This document shows, piece after piece, positions 46,878-59,492 of a stretch of DNA of 64,000 nucleotides; positions within the stretch are counted from its first letter, which is position 1; every line of letters starts with the position of its first letter. The notes beneath the pieces were generated by a model. The model made no database searches. It saw only the letters and a program-made list of their open reading frames with translations, and was not told where the DNA came from. The position numbers and the translations under genes were made by a program. The stretch covers positions 1 through 64,000 of the forward strand of contig NW_025955131.1 in assembly GCF_022376445.1 (NCBI RefSeq). Direction: 5' to 3'. Source of the DNA: Fomitopsis serialis (taxonomy: Eukaryota > Basidiomycota > Agaricomycetes > Polyporales > Fomitopsidaceae).

Positions 46878-48614
46878 TAATGCTGGTGAGCGATTCTGCG
46901 CATATCGTTGTCAGTGAAGGAAGAATGGAGATACTGGTGCAGCGTACCAACATAGGCAGAGTACGATTTTGACCGCAAGACAGAGTCCAGGCGTTTGTCT
47001 CGACCGAGATGCGGCGGTGGAGGGCAGCATATGTCCCCATGTAATCCCCTTGAGTGAAGCCCTTGACGCTCTCCGCAGTCCACTAGCCAAGGAATAGGTT
47101 GTTGGCGGCTGCAGGCGGGGTCATCAGTAGCTCTACTCTCACACAAAGGGGGACGGACCTTGGGTGCCCTGCATGAGAGCTACCAATGATAGGAAGACCG
47201 GAGCCCACACAAGGCCCCCGGCGCAGCGGTAGTAAGTGCTGTGTGTGGTCCACACCACCGACTCCGTGAGCCGTGTTTCTGCCTGCATCAGCTCAGGGTG
47301 CGCATCCTTGGGCTCCTTGCTTGCGCCAAGTGCAGTGGACTTGTCGACCATTACTCGCGGCCAATCGCCCCATACCATAGAGCGTGATATCCGCGCGGCC
47401 GAGGCGGTCACCTGTCTATCATCTCCGCCTTGAGCACGCTCTGCAACTCACACGCGAGCCTGGCCGTCCCGCACTCGACCTCACGGCTCACTGCATTCAG
47501 CGCGCGCAGGCGACGGATTGCAGCAGTGAGAAGTGCATAGACAAACACCCTGGGAAACTAGCCACAGCGAGTAGGTTCGCTCTACCGCTCGTCAAGAACG
47601 GGAGCTCACCGCCCGGTCATCAACGCATGGTCGAAACCAAAACGGACGACCGGGGCGAGACGGGGGCGACGGATGGGCGGGCGAGGCGTGGGCTGCAGTT
47701 CGGATATCTTCGCGCGAAGCGTCGCCTTCGCTAGCGCATTCGGCGCGGCAAGTACGTGGTAAGGGGTTTTCTATACATCGAAGACAACGGTTAGCATCGA
47801 GTGAAGGAGAAATTTCACGCCACGCACCTCTTCTTCGCACCCTGGCATGGCTCCTCCTACGGTACCGCTCCACCGGCTGCGCGACTCGCCGACTTTGCTT
47901 CTGTTGCTGCGACAACGACGCGCCCGCTACGCTGCGATCGCTGAGACTGACCCGCGTAGCTGAGACTGCCCCGTCCAGATCCGAGGGCGTGAAACGAGGT
48001 GGTCGACGCCTTGGACCTGTGAATCGAATTCGGGTGGCGGTGAATCCGCCATCGGCGACAGTCCCCTGTGGATGGTCAGCTTCGGGTAAGGACACGCGAA
48101 GAGCGCACTTACAGGACTCCGCATAAAAGCGACATCCTGCCAACGTTTCGCAGAGAGTCGTCGCGCATCTCCTATGTCGACCTGGCGGACGTCCTCGCGG
48201 GCTAGGCCGCCGTGCTTCGACCCGCCAGCTGGCGGGTCCCTTCGTTCCGGGCGGGCTTCGGACGGACTGCGACGGCGGGGCTGCGACGGAGGTGCTGCAG
48301 CTGCGGGATGGTGGACGCCGTGAGCGTTGAGCGCCGTCGCATGTAGCATGACGGGCTGCAAGTCGTCGGACTGAAGCGCTGAGGTCGCGGGGCGTGAGAG
48401 CATGACGTAAGCCGTCATTAGCGCCGCCACATCCCCATGTCGAACTCGAAAACATATCGACTCCCCGAGTTGCGTGGGGACGCGACCCGGAGGAACTCAT
48501 GGTGACAGTCGGCGAGTAATATTAGAGGTCAGGACACTTTAGCTTTACAATAACGGATGCAGTAGAACAATCAGACGACGGGCGACTCGGACGCGGGTGG
48601 TGTTGAGACTATGG
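46878..48614. repeat. Repeat Y, longest copy of the GC-rich dispersed repeat
   Basis: Aligns with X over 46878-46960 and 47283 to about 48480, and with Z over 47577-48614 without a difference that I can see. The segment 46961-47282 is not in X. Long minus-strand frames (302 and 167 codons) overlap in different frames, do not stay open in X and have no recognisable domain, so I do not call them genes. As with X, it starts directly upstream of a minus-strand host gene fragment. Confidence 0.8.
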
Positions 48615-48701
48615 CCTCCATAAAGCATACGCATATGAATTGGTACAAGAGAAGTATGTTGAAGGCTGAATGCTCTCTGTCATGCACGTAGGAATCTACT
48701 A

Positions 48702-49959
48702 GCCTACGCGCGAGCGCTCACTACTCTGGCATACACCGCAGCCCAGCCGAGCGTCGTACGCCCCTGCTCCGATAGCTAGCACGAGTCGTTAGAGAAGAAC
48801 GGCTTCGTTACGATGGACGTAGTTTACCTGCTGATATTTTTCGGCACGCTCGACGAACTCCGCCACGTTGGCATTGGTCTTGAGAAGGCGGTCGACTGCA
48901 ATTCCATCCTTGAGTTTGGGTACAGTCTCGGCCTTTTTCATCAGTTCCTGTAGTTCTCCGTGTCGTCAAAGCATAATTCCTCGTATTCGAAATCGACAAC
49001 GCACCCAAAGAGACTCTTGAAGCTTTCTTTGGGTGTGTCCTCTGTCGTGAACTGTCATATTCAATTCCTCAAGTCGCTGCATCACCCCGTCGAAATCTGC
49101 GCGCGTCACGGTAGACAGACCACTGGATTCCCATCTGCGCTGAGCCGTCGACTGAATTTCCAGCGCGTCGCGCAGATCGGCTCCCCGAAACGCTTCGATC
49201 CCTTGGAGATCGATGATAATGGCGTTTCCTTGGACTTCCGTGTTGCCGAAACAAGGTGTTTCCTTCAGCGGAGATAGCTGTTTGCAAAGCTCATCCTTCG
49301 AAATAGCCACTCAGCATGATAGGTGAAACCTGACGCGGGATGGCTTACCTCTGTGGCCTCCAGTATCGCCAATCGCTGTTGCAGCTCAGAAGCCACCTCG
49401 TCCAGAGTGCCCCCTTTCTGCCACAGAGTCTCGAAGCCCGTGCGCGATGATACCATCATCGTAAGGACTGTGAGCTTCTCTTCGGCGGCCACGACCCGGT
49501 GTGCTTGTTCGAGTAACGTCGCGGTCTGCCAGTAGTCAGGACATGGTCAACGGGGGTCCGGGATACAGTAAACGCAGACTGACCTCAGTGTATGTTGCCT
49601 GCAATGTCGATTTGAGGGAATGGACCATCTTTATACTCCTCAGGACTCGTGCTGTACTCTGCAGTCTCCTGGCCTTCTGCGCCTGATGCTGAATACGCTT
49701 GAGCACTTCTTCTCTATAGGCTTTGTTCTGCTTCTGAAGCCGCCTCATTGGAAAGGTCACGTCTTCGAGTCTGTGGTAGCTGATGCCATTTAGAACAAGA
49801 CTTCTGTAAAACAATGAGTCAAGCAAACTGAACTTGCATTAGATCTACGCACCTCCGGAGCTCTAGAGTGTATGCCACTCCAGCTTCCAGTATGGCCTTT
49901 CTGCTCTCGGCCACTTTCTGGATGGCACTAGCCAACGGGACGACATCGGTAGCAGACAT
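48702..49959 (-). CDS. Hypothetical alpha-helical protein, possibly ending in a cut ankyrin repeat
   Basis: Start ATG at 49959 (MSATDVVPLASAIQKVAES). Exon 49959-49853, intron, exon 49803-49584 (YREEVLKRIQHQAQKARR), intron, exon 49525-49349 (TATLLEQAHRVVAAEEKL ... LQQRLAILEATE) keep frame. The next exon (about 49310 down, AISKDELCKQLSPLKETPC, GVMQRLEELNM) does not join in phase with any AG that I see, so a frameshift or unusual splice lies near 49310-49349. Further down, KKAETVPKLKDGIAVDRLLK ... VERAEKYQQ, an intron, then GRTTLGWAAVYARV and stop at 48702. Mostly helical with heptad-like Leu/Ala/Lys. GRTTLGWAA resembles the start of an ankyrin repeat. Repeat Y ends 90 bp downstream, so the C-terminus may have been lost. 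Family unknown. Confidence 0.45.
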
Positions 49960-50268
49960 GACTGCGAAGGATTCTTCGAGTTGCAGCGGGACGGCGGAGG
50001 AGATGCGTAGCGGGACGACGACTTGAGGTGAAGGTATGCAGTGTGGTTAATGCTTCTTTCAGCTACGAAGGTGAACAAAGGAGTCCACTGCAGGTGTCGC
50101 CCATGTGGCATTATACAAAGGCGGTCTAAGAATGCTTTGTTCGCGGAAAACATTTCGTAGAAAAAGGTTCGCATAATGAACCTACCACTCGCAGAGACGG
50201 TAGGTAGTCGTGATACAACATTCGGAGACGAATTTACCAGTCCAATTTGAATCAACAAGTCCGTGTAT

Positions 50269-51634
50269 CTAGCCATGCACCCGAGTAGAGATCTCTGCTC
50301 TCAACAGAACACCGTACGTTCCGCAGCTAGCCGCAAACGGGGATGAGTACTGGTTAGCATTCAAGTTATTGATGCGCGTACCCTGTTTGCGGAATAGCTT
50401 AGCACCGGTCTGCGCCCACTTCAGAAGAAGCGCGAAGTCCTGGGCAGACGAAGCACCCGGTATAGTCGGCATGCCTCGAGGATACGCATTTCCAACGCAT
50501 AGACGAGCGCGCACTACCAGACACACTCGTCCCCAGCTGTCCTTGTTCGGTCCGCGGCTCCACTCCGCCTGCGAATAACCTGTTGAATGGGCGGGAGTAC
50601 TGGACGTGATAGCATGTCTTCGAGAGCAGTTGAGGGCCTGAGATCTCAGCGTCAGGGAATGAATAGTATGCTGAGAAAGAATCTCCGCCTCGAAGGACCT
50701 CTCGTTGGAGGGATCGCGGCCTCTGGACACTGTTCCCAATGATTAGCCAGCAGACCCATCGTGTCGAGACGATCGCTCGTTACCTGCGAACTAGATGCAC
50801 ATCGTCCATACTCTGCACTTTTGCAGGGGCCACAGATAAGTCTTGGGTGGACACTCCGATGCATATGAGGATCATCAAAGCGGCGATGGTCGTGTATGCG
50901 ACAGGTCGCCTCCAAGACGAACGCATCGCATGGAGGGTTGGCCGCAGCACAAGACGTTGTCCGAGTACAGCCGCCGTGTCGAGGCATGTTAAGAGCGCAA
51001 TCAAACCCTGGATGAGTAGGTAGACAGACATTATGCCGCATATCCGTAGATATGGAGCGACGGCGCTGTAAACGTATGAAAGGGAATCCGAGGCGAGGAT
51101 GAAGATGCACGGAGCAATGCCAATGCAGATCATCAGGATGTCCGCGAAGAATTGGAGCGCTGACATAGCAACACGCAATGCGGCCAAGAAGTTTGCAGGG
51201 GTTAGGGTGCGGATGGACCCTGCGGCGAGCTTGAGGACGCAAGCGGCAGAACGCCACAAAATGGGACCGAAGCCATGGGCGGCAGGAATTGCACTTCCGC
51301 CGAGTGTGACGGTGCGGCTCAAGGACGTCCTGTTGTCAGGACTTGCATCAACTAGCGACTGCGCTCCGATCCCAGCCTATGAAAGAACAATATCACCAGC
51401 TCATCATAAGAACAACCCCACAAAAGATTGAGGGTTACGCACATCGTCATGGTCTGCATTACTGTGCTGGAGCCTCCAACTGTGTTTCATGCGCGCACGC
51501 TCCTCTTCGTAGATGCTTTCAGAGTCCCTGAACGCCATTGACCTCCATCCATGCAGTGCCCTTGACTCGTCCAGTATCTCGCTCGGTGAATCAACGGTTC
51601 GGATGGAAGGAAGTGGCGTATCCTGCGCTGCCAT
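50269..51634 (-). CDS. Hypothetical multi-pass membrane protein
   Basis: Exon 1 51634-51443 (MAAQDTPLPSIRTVD ... LQHSNADHDD), intron 51442-51377, exon 2 51376-50784 (AGIGAQSLVDASPDNRTSLS onwards) join in phase. Exon 2 has at least four hydrophobic segments: LRVAMSALQFFADILMICIG, IAPCIFILASDSLSYVYSAV, GIMSVYLLIQGLIALLTCLD and VAYTTIAALMILICIGVST. After a donor at 50783 the frame becomes uncertain. The stretch 50269-50720 (WGRVCLVVRARLCVGNAYP, FALLLKWAQTGAKLFRKQG) looks coding but I could not settle the junctions. A polar 90-residue N-terminal tail precedes the spans. No family recognised. Confidence 0.5.
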
Positions 51635-51646
51635 TGTTTTCTGCCG

Positions 51647-51882
51647 CTGCAAGAACGCCAGCCGCGGTGCTGCGATCCTCAATTGGTCCTACGACGCTGA
51701 TCAGCCTGGCTAATCACGACGGACAGAGTAGGTTGCCCTACAGTGCGCAGTGGCGTATTATGCGCCGTCGTTGTATCCCGCTGATGCAAGAACGCCCGAC
51801 GTAATGCGGCGATCTTCGATCGGTCCTACAATGCTGGTCAGACTGGCATCCTCACGACGGTCGAAGTCGGTTGCCCTACAGT
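51647..51882. repeat. Imperfect 136-bp tandem duplication
   Basis: GCAAGAACGCC ... GCGATC ... GGTCCTACNA-GCTGNTCAG ... CACGACGG ... GGTTGCCCTACAGTG occurs at about 51649-51746 and again at 51785-51882. It lies in the 5' flank of the membrane protein gene. Confidence 0.7.
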
Positions 51883-52342
51883 GTGTTTGCGCGTTGCCTA
51901 AAAAGCGAAGCTTGAATAAAGAAGTTGAAGTTTTTGGACTTTGTTCATACGCACCCTTGCCTCTCTCGTAGTATCAAATTGGGGGGGCTCCCCAGGCGAG
52001 CCAGATAACGTCCGGAATAGTTTCCGGGACGAAGTGTTATCGAAGTCGGCCTTGCGCTTGTACCGCATTTGAAGGGGAGTGTTCGGTCTGAGAGTCAGCG
52101 CATTGTCGCTCCCAGCTGGACGGGAGGATGTGACCTGGGTGACGCGCCAGCACGCGTCGCATCACGCCTCTAGGCGCCCGACTTCGCAAGCGGACAGTCG
52201 AATTCAGATTGCCGTGCATCTGCCAGTACCAACGTAACGATACGAATAAAGAGGAGTGTATCTCGAGTGTGCAAAAGTAATAGCAAGATGGACAACAGAG
52301 ACGATAGCGTTCGAAAGCAAATTGAATGCGCGTTCAGAAGAT
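51883..52342. other. Intergenic, no gene seen
   Basis: No recognisable coding or repeat structure apart from a G-run at 51980. Confidence 0.4.
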
Positions 52343-54230
52343 CTAAGGGCAACGTCGGGGAAGGATGGGAAGCCGGCCAGCCCATTCGAAAAACGTCTCC
52401 ACGTAATATTGCACTAAAACTCGTTCGACATAGTTCATCTGCCCCTCCGCGAACTGGTACTCGAGCCTGGTGCAGTTACGCAGCGAATCAGGGCAGCGGG
52501 GCCATCGCCGCACAACACGAAGCCACCTATCTAGTGCCCTACCTCGTTCGTCACGTAGTTCTGAGGCGAGGCCTTGCTGGGCAGCAGCGAGATCAGAGAC
52601 CTGCAAGCTGCACGCTCCAGGGAAGATTGCGCATATCAATGCCTCGCGCGTAACCTCTTCGGATTCAGCATCTAGCCCTGAATGCGCTGCATTTGGGACC
52701 ATAACCCGGTCAAGTTCCAGCAATTCGTACCGGAAAGCGACTTCGTGAAGCTCCCACAAGACTTGCGGCCAGAGCCGAGAGGGCATGGGGCCGTCAAAGC
52801 TGTGCTCCATCCACTGTATGACTCCACTGGTCCGAGCGCTGAGTGCCGAGGGGGTAAAACCTTCGTCAAGATGGCGGCGAGATGCGATCGTCGCTCGCCG
52901 GCACGAGTCATGCTGCTGTCCGAGGAAAGGACATCCCGAGCATTCTGGAGATAGTCGCGCCAGAGCTGCGACGAGAGAGTGCGAGGAACTGCCGCATTGC
53001 GACAGCTGAGGACATACATCCACGGGACTCGAAGATCAAGCCAGGCTGAAAGGTATCGCTGCCTTTTTGCTCGTCCTTGACCCCCAGGAACCAGTCTGAT
53101 CGCGGTAAGAAATAGCCCCATTTCCCCTTCGCACTGATGTGGTGATATCGAGTAGTTTTAGCTGCGGCGGCGAATCCGGGAATGGGCGGTGGCAAGAGGG
53201 GGTCAATCATGGGGGCAAAATCGGCTCCAAGAGCCACTCGGCCTGCGTGAGTTTGCCTCGGAGAGATAGCAGGATCTGAACGCTAACTGTCAGCAATTAC
53301 TAACTGCACATGGCATCCGGACGCACAAGGCTTGTAACGTGTGCTGCTATCTGGGTACGCTGGCATTGTTACTTGCTCCACATCTGGCATCGGTGTCACC
53401 TCGAAATCATTGTAGATGTGCTGAGTACGCGCCAGCGACGCTATGTGGGACTCTCCGACGAGACCAATGTAGACGCGTTTTCCGATGAGATCACCGCTTG
53501 TCACGACAGAGCTCGCTGGTTCTATGGGCACCACTTTGCGAACGACAAGCGCGTGCTGCCCAACGATCTGCTCGGGAAAGCGAAGAAACCAGACAGGAAT
53601 CCCCGTTGCGCTGAGTCGCTGTATAGCGGAGGGATCATTCGTGAATGCACCGATGACTCCGGATTTGACAGCGCACGGTCTCTTCATGTCGGCCACGACC
53701 GCTGCATCTTGACAACACTCCATCCAGTCCAGCCATGCCATGCATTCGAGCCAAAACCGTTGCAGGCTTGCTACTTGGATGACAGTGTCGCGAAAGGTGG
53801 CGGGTATGTCGAGTAGGCGGCCCATAGCTAGACGCATCGAACTCTCGAGATAGTGAATCCTGCATCGCGGGGGCCTGTGCTCCAAGCAGTAGCGGGAAGT
53901 GCGTTCGCTGCAGGAGGCCACTAAGGAAGCCAGTGGCATGAGACGCTCCTTGAGTAGCTTCCCGAGACCGAAGACGACGCAGTTGTCGAAGCGCGAAAAG
54001 TCATCCGCACTCGGAGTCCACCATATGACTTGGCGGGGATCGCTGGGATCTTCTGGCCGGCGGAGTATCATGACCATATGCGGCCAGCTTGATGCGAAGA
54101 GCTGAGGATGCTGGAATGGATCTTCAATCCCGTATCGTCCGTCCGACCTCACGAACACCTCGATCCGACCCAACACGGGCAACGGCACATAGTCGACGTT
54201 GGGCGAGGTAATGAGGTATTTCTTGTCCAA
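52343..54230 (-). pseudogene. Member of an expanded Agaricomycete hypothetical family, probably broken
   Basis: A 315-codon minus-strand frame (54230-53283) reads KKYLITSPNVDYVPLPVLGR, VIWWTPSADDFSRFDNCVVF, FWLECMAWLDWMECCQDAAV and GVIGAFTNDPSAIQRLSATG followed by IPVWFLRFPEQ. The pattern 'GxFTxDPxxxQxLxxxGIPVWxxR' is familiar from long uncharacterised Agaricomycete proteins. The downstream part lies in three successive frames: GLFLTAIRLVPGGQGRAKRQ then RYLSAWLDLRVPWMYVL and SQLWRDYLQNARDVLSS (53121-52900), then QVLWELHEVAFRYELLELDR to the stop at 52343. A few could be introns, but no good sites were found at each change, so frameshifts are likely. An upstream exon (GASNYEEVDM followed by gtaagt near 54570) may extend the N-terminus. 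Function unknown. Confidence 0.5.
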
Positions 54231-57200
54231 TGTCCAAGCGGCTGCTACGGCGTCTCGCCAAGTGATCCTGGCTATATTGCCTCAATGAGTGGTATCGCAT
54301 TCGAGAAGATGGCCCGTACCAGTGTTATGCTGCGTGACAGTCAGCGGAGGAGGGTCCGCTGCTTTCGGCGACTCCCTTCCGTCGCCATTGCGGAGAGGGG
54401 GGCTCTGTGATTATAGGATAGGAGGGCGGGTCGACAAGCTGCCCCTTCGGACGAAGAGAGACACACCGTGGTCTGCGATGGGACCCAGAGTCTTCATCGC
54501 GTACTATCGAGACAGCGGGGAACGCACAGTTTACCCGCCGCCCAGCGCTCGATAATATCGTGAACTTACCATGTCCACTTCCTCGTAGTTCGACGCGCCC
54601 TGGGTGTCAGGAGGTGTTTGCTGAAGCAGTACCGGCAGGAGTTCGAGTCTTCGGCGCTTGCTGAGGCCAACAGACCGACGCTGAGCTCGGGACTTTCCGA
54701 GCCTGCAAGGCCGATCCCCGCGTCCGCCCGAGCACAGCGATTTTGCTGCGGACCTACTGGACGGCGATACGCCTCACGTTACGCGTCAACACAGGACGCT
54801 GCACGAGCAAATGGGTGGATGCTACATATTATACGCAGCTGGCGGCATTGGCGAAATATAAGCGGAAGTAGGCGGCGGCCCCAAAAGGCAATGTTGCTCG
54901 CTCAGCTAGACGCTCGTGTCTCTTCGACCTTCAGTCGTTTGAAGGCATCACCGGGCAGTGTCCAGTGCCTATCCCCCCACCTTAGCTTTCTTATCTCCCC
55001 CTCCGCTGCCACTTCTTTGATGCCATCGGTAGAGGCCCGGTTGTTCACCTATGCGAAGCACTCGGGACTTACTAGGCGGCGAGCATAACACCTCGCGCGA
55101 ATGCTGATGCAAGACGCTAACATGCAAAGACCGACGACAAGCTGTAAGGATACGTACAAAGATGAGCTGACGGGCAAGATCTTTCGCAAGCCCGGCGCCG
55201 CACAGCACGAACACGCCAAGCGCCCGGGCGAGGACAGGCAGGGAGCAGGGTCAGGATGACGCTATACGTCCCATCCGCATACCACGCATGCCTACTAACC
55301 CAAGCCTCTGTCGTAGATCCAGTTCGATCTGGACGCAGGTAGCCGCAGCCATCCCCCCGCGTCGGCGATATGATGCACCGGACGGAGCAAATGAGGTATT
55401 AGCAGGCAGCGAACGCGCCGGGAAGGCATGCGTACAAGAACATTAGCTAGCACCCGGAGGACTGCTAGGCAGGCTTGCAGGTACTAGATGGACGAAGGGA
55501 CGCGCGCGTTTGCATGATACAATATTATGGTATTGTAGAAGGTTGCTAATCGGATTGAACATCAGTCCATAATGCCGATGATGAATGCGGAGGGCGATCA
55601 TGACCAACTCACCTCGGCAGCGCGCAGGCCTGAATGTCGAACAAGCAAGGCGGACACGCACTGGCCAACGCCACCAGTATCTGCAGCGCAACAACGGCGC
55701 GCCCCTTTACTGCGACCATCCTTAGCCCAAGCACATTACTACATATGTATTTGATACCACTTACGTGAACGATGCTGCCATTTCGCTTTGTCCGTTCAGA
55801 GCTTTGGGATCTGTTGTTCTCAGGGATACGTTCGTAGTCGGAGAGAGATGGGCGCGAGCCTGCGGCCTCGGGGCTTGCTCACCAGGAGGTTTGAGCAATA
55901 TTTTTCACTAAACGATCGTCGCCCGTAACACGCCGCCGAAGCTGCATGTAACGAGCGGGAGAGGCTTGAACATGCGGTCGAAGTGGCTACGGCCGCGCGG
56001 CAGGACCTTCAGTATGCAGTGCGCGGCGACGCGGACAGGCGGACATAGGCCATGTTTTGCGCGGCCACGACAGGGCCGAGCTTCGCGTCCGGCCCGGTGT
56101 GTCGCTGTATCGAGGGACGAACCGTGAGCGAGACATCAAGGCAGGGAGAGAAGAAAAGGGTCATACTGAGGGGCAGCGCACCTCCGCAAGCTCAATGTAC
56201 TGAGCGATTTACAGTTCGTATCATACGGAGGTCGACATGGACGAAGACGCGCTAGTCGAATCGGAATGAAAGGCCCTCGGGTCTCGGGCTAGATGTTGAC
56301 GATCTTGTCACGTGACTTCGTAAAGCAGCCACATTTACAGCACCCCGCCGCCGCTGTCAATTGAAAGTAGTTGGAAAAGGGGAGCGGCATTTTCGAACGA
56401 GAGCCTTTCTTGGAGCTCAGATCCAGAGAGCAGAACATGTGCTTTGGGCAGGTGGTGCGAGTTAGATCGGAAGTCAATAATCTCGATTTAACACTACGCG
56501 CCGGCGCTACTAGAGTGTGAACGCTCGTCGCTATTGGTGGTTGACTTCTTCAGTGAGTGCCCATATACCAGCTCTTCGCCTGTAATAGTACCCTAGAATA
56601 CATCCTTGTTAGGAAGGGGGGGAGGTTATATAGGGCACAATGCAGGATGTCGAGTCGTCAGGCTCGCAAAGGCGCTGCATGCGCGCATCATCTGCGTCTC
56701 AAGGTCTCATGAGATGTCGTCATGTCCGCTGCAGTTCGCTCTTCGTAGACTTCCAGTGTGTCATCGACAGCGACGGAGAACTGGGCCACGAAGTCGACCC
56801 AGTTATCTACAGTATGTGCGCTACATTTTATCTGTCTGCGAAGAGGGCTTGATTACTCGCAGAGATTACTTGTACGACCACTTTGGAAGGGGCGAAGGAA
56901 GTTTACGTTGTACGAGTTCCTCATGTGGTAAGAGCCAAGAATGGCCCGGCTGTGCAGAAATCCTTATCGCGTTTAGGTGGCAGACTATTGGTCCATCCGC
57001 CTCTTCGTCAAGAAGGGAGTCAACGGCGCTCTGAAGACGTGCCTGACGAGCCCTCCTCTGTCCGTGCAGGGTGGTGACATAGCGCGAACGGAGTGAACCC
57101 TAGGGTTGCACTCTTAAGGTGGTTCTTGCATACTATACCTGATCGTAGGTCCATCTATCCCAGTATCGTAGATGCGCGGATTGAGTCTCATGCCGCACCG

Positions 57201-58379
57201 ACGTGCCTCCAAAAACAGTACTTCTCTACATGCCATTCCACCCACGTTCGTCAAGCCTGTATTGACTCCCAAGTTTCTGCTCACATCCTAGACCTCCTAT
57301 CATGATACATTTGTTCTCCTTTCAGTCGCTGTGACTCTGAACGATCGACAGCACGCAGGACGGATCGTGAACCTTCCTGCTTCTTTATCCACCTCGCGCA
57401 CGTCTTACTGACGGAAGAACATCTCATCGTCCGCCCCTATCAGGTCCGCGTATCAGACGCTGTCAAATCAAAGGATTAGCAACTCGTCCGGCACAAACAG
57501 CACGAAGACTTGCCACGAAAACCTCGCTCACAAGCGGCCGCAGGAACGCATCAATGTCTGCTTGCGATTCCGGTCCTGGGCCCGGTAGGATGAGGGGAGA
57601 TACGCCGCCGCCAGCTTCAAATACAGTGGGGTGGGAGTCAACGGGATCGTTAGCGGCAGCGCTGGCTGCGGGCTTCGCGATCCAGTCCACTTTAGTGGCG
57701 CAAGGAGCGATGCCGGCTCCCAAGGCCTTGGTAGGGCTGCCTGCCGCAGTGCGATCAGGGCAGTCGGCAGTGCGACTAATCAATGCTTGAGGAATCATCA
57801 TTCAAATAGAGGTGCTGCAACGAATGTGGACTACCTCAGTGCCCGACGGTGACACGACGAGAAAGACACGTACGTATAGGATCGCCTACTATGTCCAAGA
57901 GCGTGTCGCCGTGAAGTCGACGTAAAGACTCAAGATGTCGGGGAGCCCCTGGTTCTTCTGCGCCCTCTTATGACAAAGGTCTTCCATTGTGCGGCGCCCA
58001 GATCTGCCCACGCACCACAATGCCAGGTGTGCCACTGCCACATCATCGTGCTGACCATATCACACGACCCAAACTTACACCTGACTGTAGTAACCGAGGT
58101 CGTAACAGTTGCGATCGCTACCTTAACATGTATAGGTCCGTTCGACCTACAGTCCGAAGGCGCCGCGGTTATATCTTGTCAGAATATCGGTCAGACATAC
58201 TCATAGAAGAATTGCTTACACAAAAGGTATTCCTGCCGTTGTCAGCACAGGTCAAATATTAAGCCCCGCACAATAACCACGCTGGCATTGGTCCACGGTT
58301 GAGCACTGAAACCTGAGGGCAGTGTGAGGCGCAAGACGCGTGGGTGGCCTGGCGGAGCCAGCGAGACATCCGAGCAGGC
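54231..58379. other. Long gene-poor stretch
   Basis: No gene that I can support in about 4.1 kb, apart from a possible upstream exon of the preceding gene near 54570-54600. The best unassigned frame is minus strand 57463-57801 (KALGAGIAPCATKVDWIAKP ... SQADIDAFLRPLVSEVFVAS), which could be a 3' exon, but no start or partner exon was found. GC is mixed and no repeats stand out. Confidence 0.4.
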
Positions 58380-59417
58380 TCGCTCTACCGCTCGTCAAGA
58401 ACGGGAGCTCACCGCCCGGTCATCAACGCATGGTCGAAACCAAAACGGACGACCGGGGCGAGACGGGGGCGACGGATGGGCGGGCGAGGCGTGGGCTGCA
58501 GTTCGGATATCTTCGCGCGAAGCGTCGCCTTCGCTAGCGCATTCGGCGCGGCAAGTACGTGGTAAGGGGTTTTCTATACATCGAAGACAACGGTTAGCAT
58601 CGAGTGAAGGAGAAATTTCACGCCACGCACCTCTTCTTCGCACCCTGGCATGGCTCCTCCTACGGTACCGCTCCACCGGCTGCGCGACTCGCCGACTTTG
58701 CTTCTGTTGCTGCGACAACGACGCGCCCGCTACGCTGCGATCGCTGAGACTGACCCGCGTAGCTGAGACTGCCCCGTCCAGATCCGAGGGCGTGAAACGA
58801 GGTGGTCGACGCCTTGGACCTGTGAATCGAATTCGGGTGGCGGTGAATCCGCCATCGGCGACAGTCCCCTGTGGATGGTCAGCTTCGGGTAAGGACACGC
58901 GAAGAGCGCACTTACAGGACTCCGCATAAAAGCGACATCCTGCCAACGTTTCGCAGAGAGTCGTCGCGCATCTCCTATGTCGACCTGGCGGACGTCCTCG
59001 CGGGCTAGGCCGCCGTGCTTCGACCCGCCAGCTGGCGGGTCCCTTCGTTCCGGGCGGGCTTCGGACGGACTGCGACGGCGGGGCTGCGACGGAGGTGCTG
59101 CAGCTGCGGGATGGTGGACGCCGTGAGCGTTGAGCGCCGTCGCATGTAGCATGACGGGCTGCAAGTCGTCGGACTGAAGCGCTGAGGTCGCGGGGCGTGA
59201 GAGCATGACGTAAGCCGTCATTAGCGCCGCCACATCCCCATGTCGAACTCGAAAACATATCGACTCCCCGAGTTGCGTGGGGACGCGACCCGGAGGAACT
59301 CATGGTGACAGTCGGCGAGTAATATTAGAGGTCAGGACACTTTAGCTTTACAATAACGGATGCAGTAGAACAATCAGACGACGGGCGACTCGGACGCGGG
59401 TGGTGTTGAGACTATGG
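58380..59417. repeat. Repeat Z: 1,038-bp copy identical to part of Y
   Basis: Matches 47577-48614 base for base as far as I can read (constant offset 10,803). Identity begins at TCGCTCTACCGCTCGTCAAG and ends at GTTGAGACTATGG. The flanks are unrelated on both sides. No terminal repeats or target duplication are evident. Confidence 0.9.
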
Positions 59418-59492
59418 GGGAAGCAGGTATGGATAACAGAACGGAATCGCTGACAGCAACCGTTTGACTGCGCGCAGCCGCAGTAGCCTGAA

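Noticed and set aside
47592..48500. 302-codon frame in repeat Y (and its twin at 58395-59303) as a gene
   Set aside because: GC-rich repeat with overlapping long frames on one strand, not kept open in copy X, and no domain.
54618..55088. 156-codon plus-strand frame
   Set aside because: No motif, no splice structure, GC-driven open frame opposite a possible upstream exon of the minus-strand gene.
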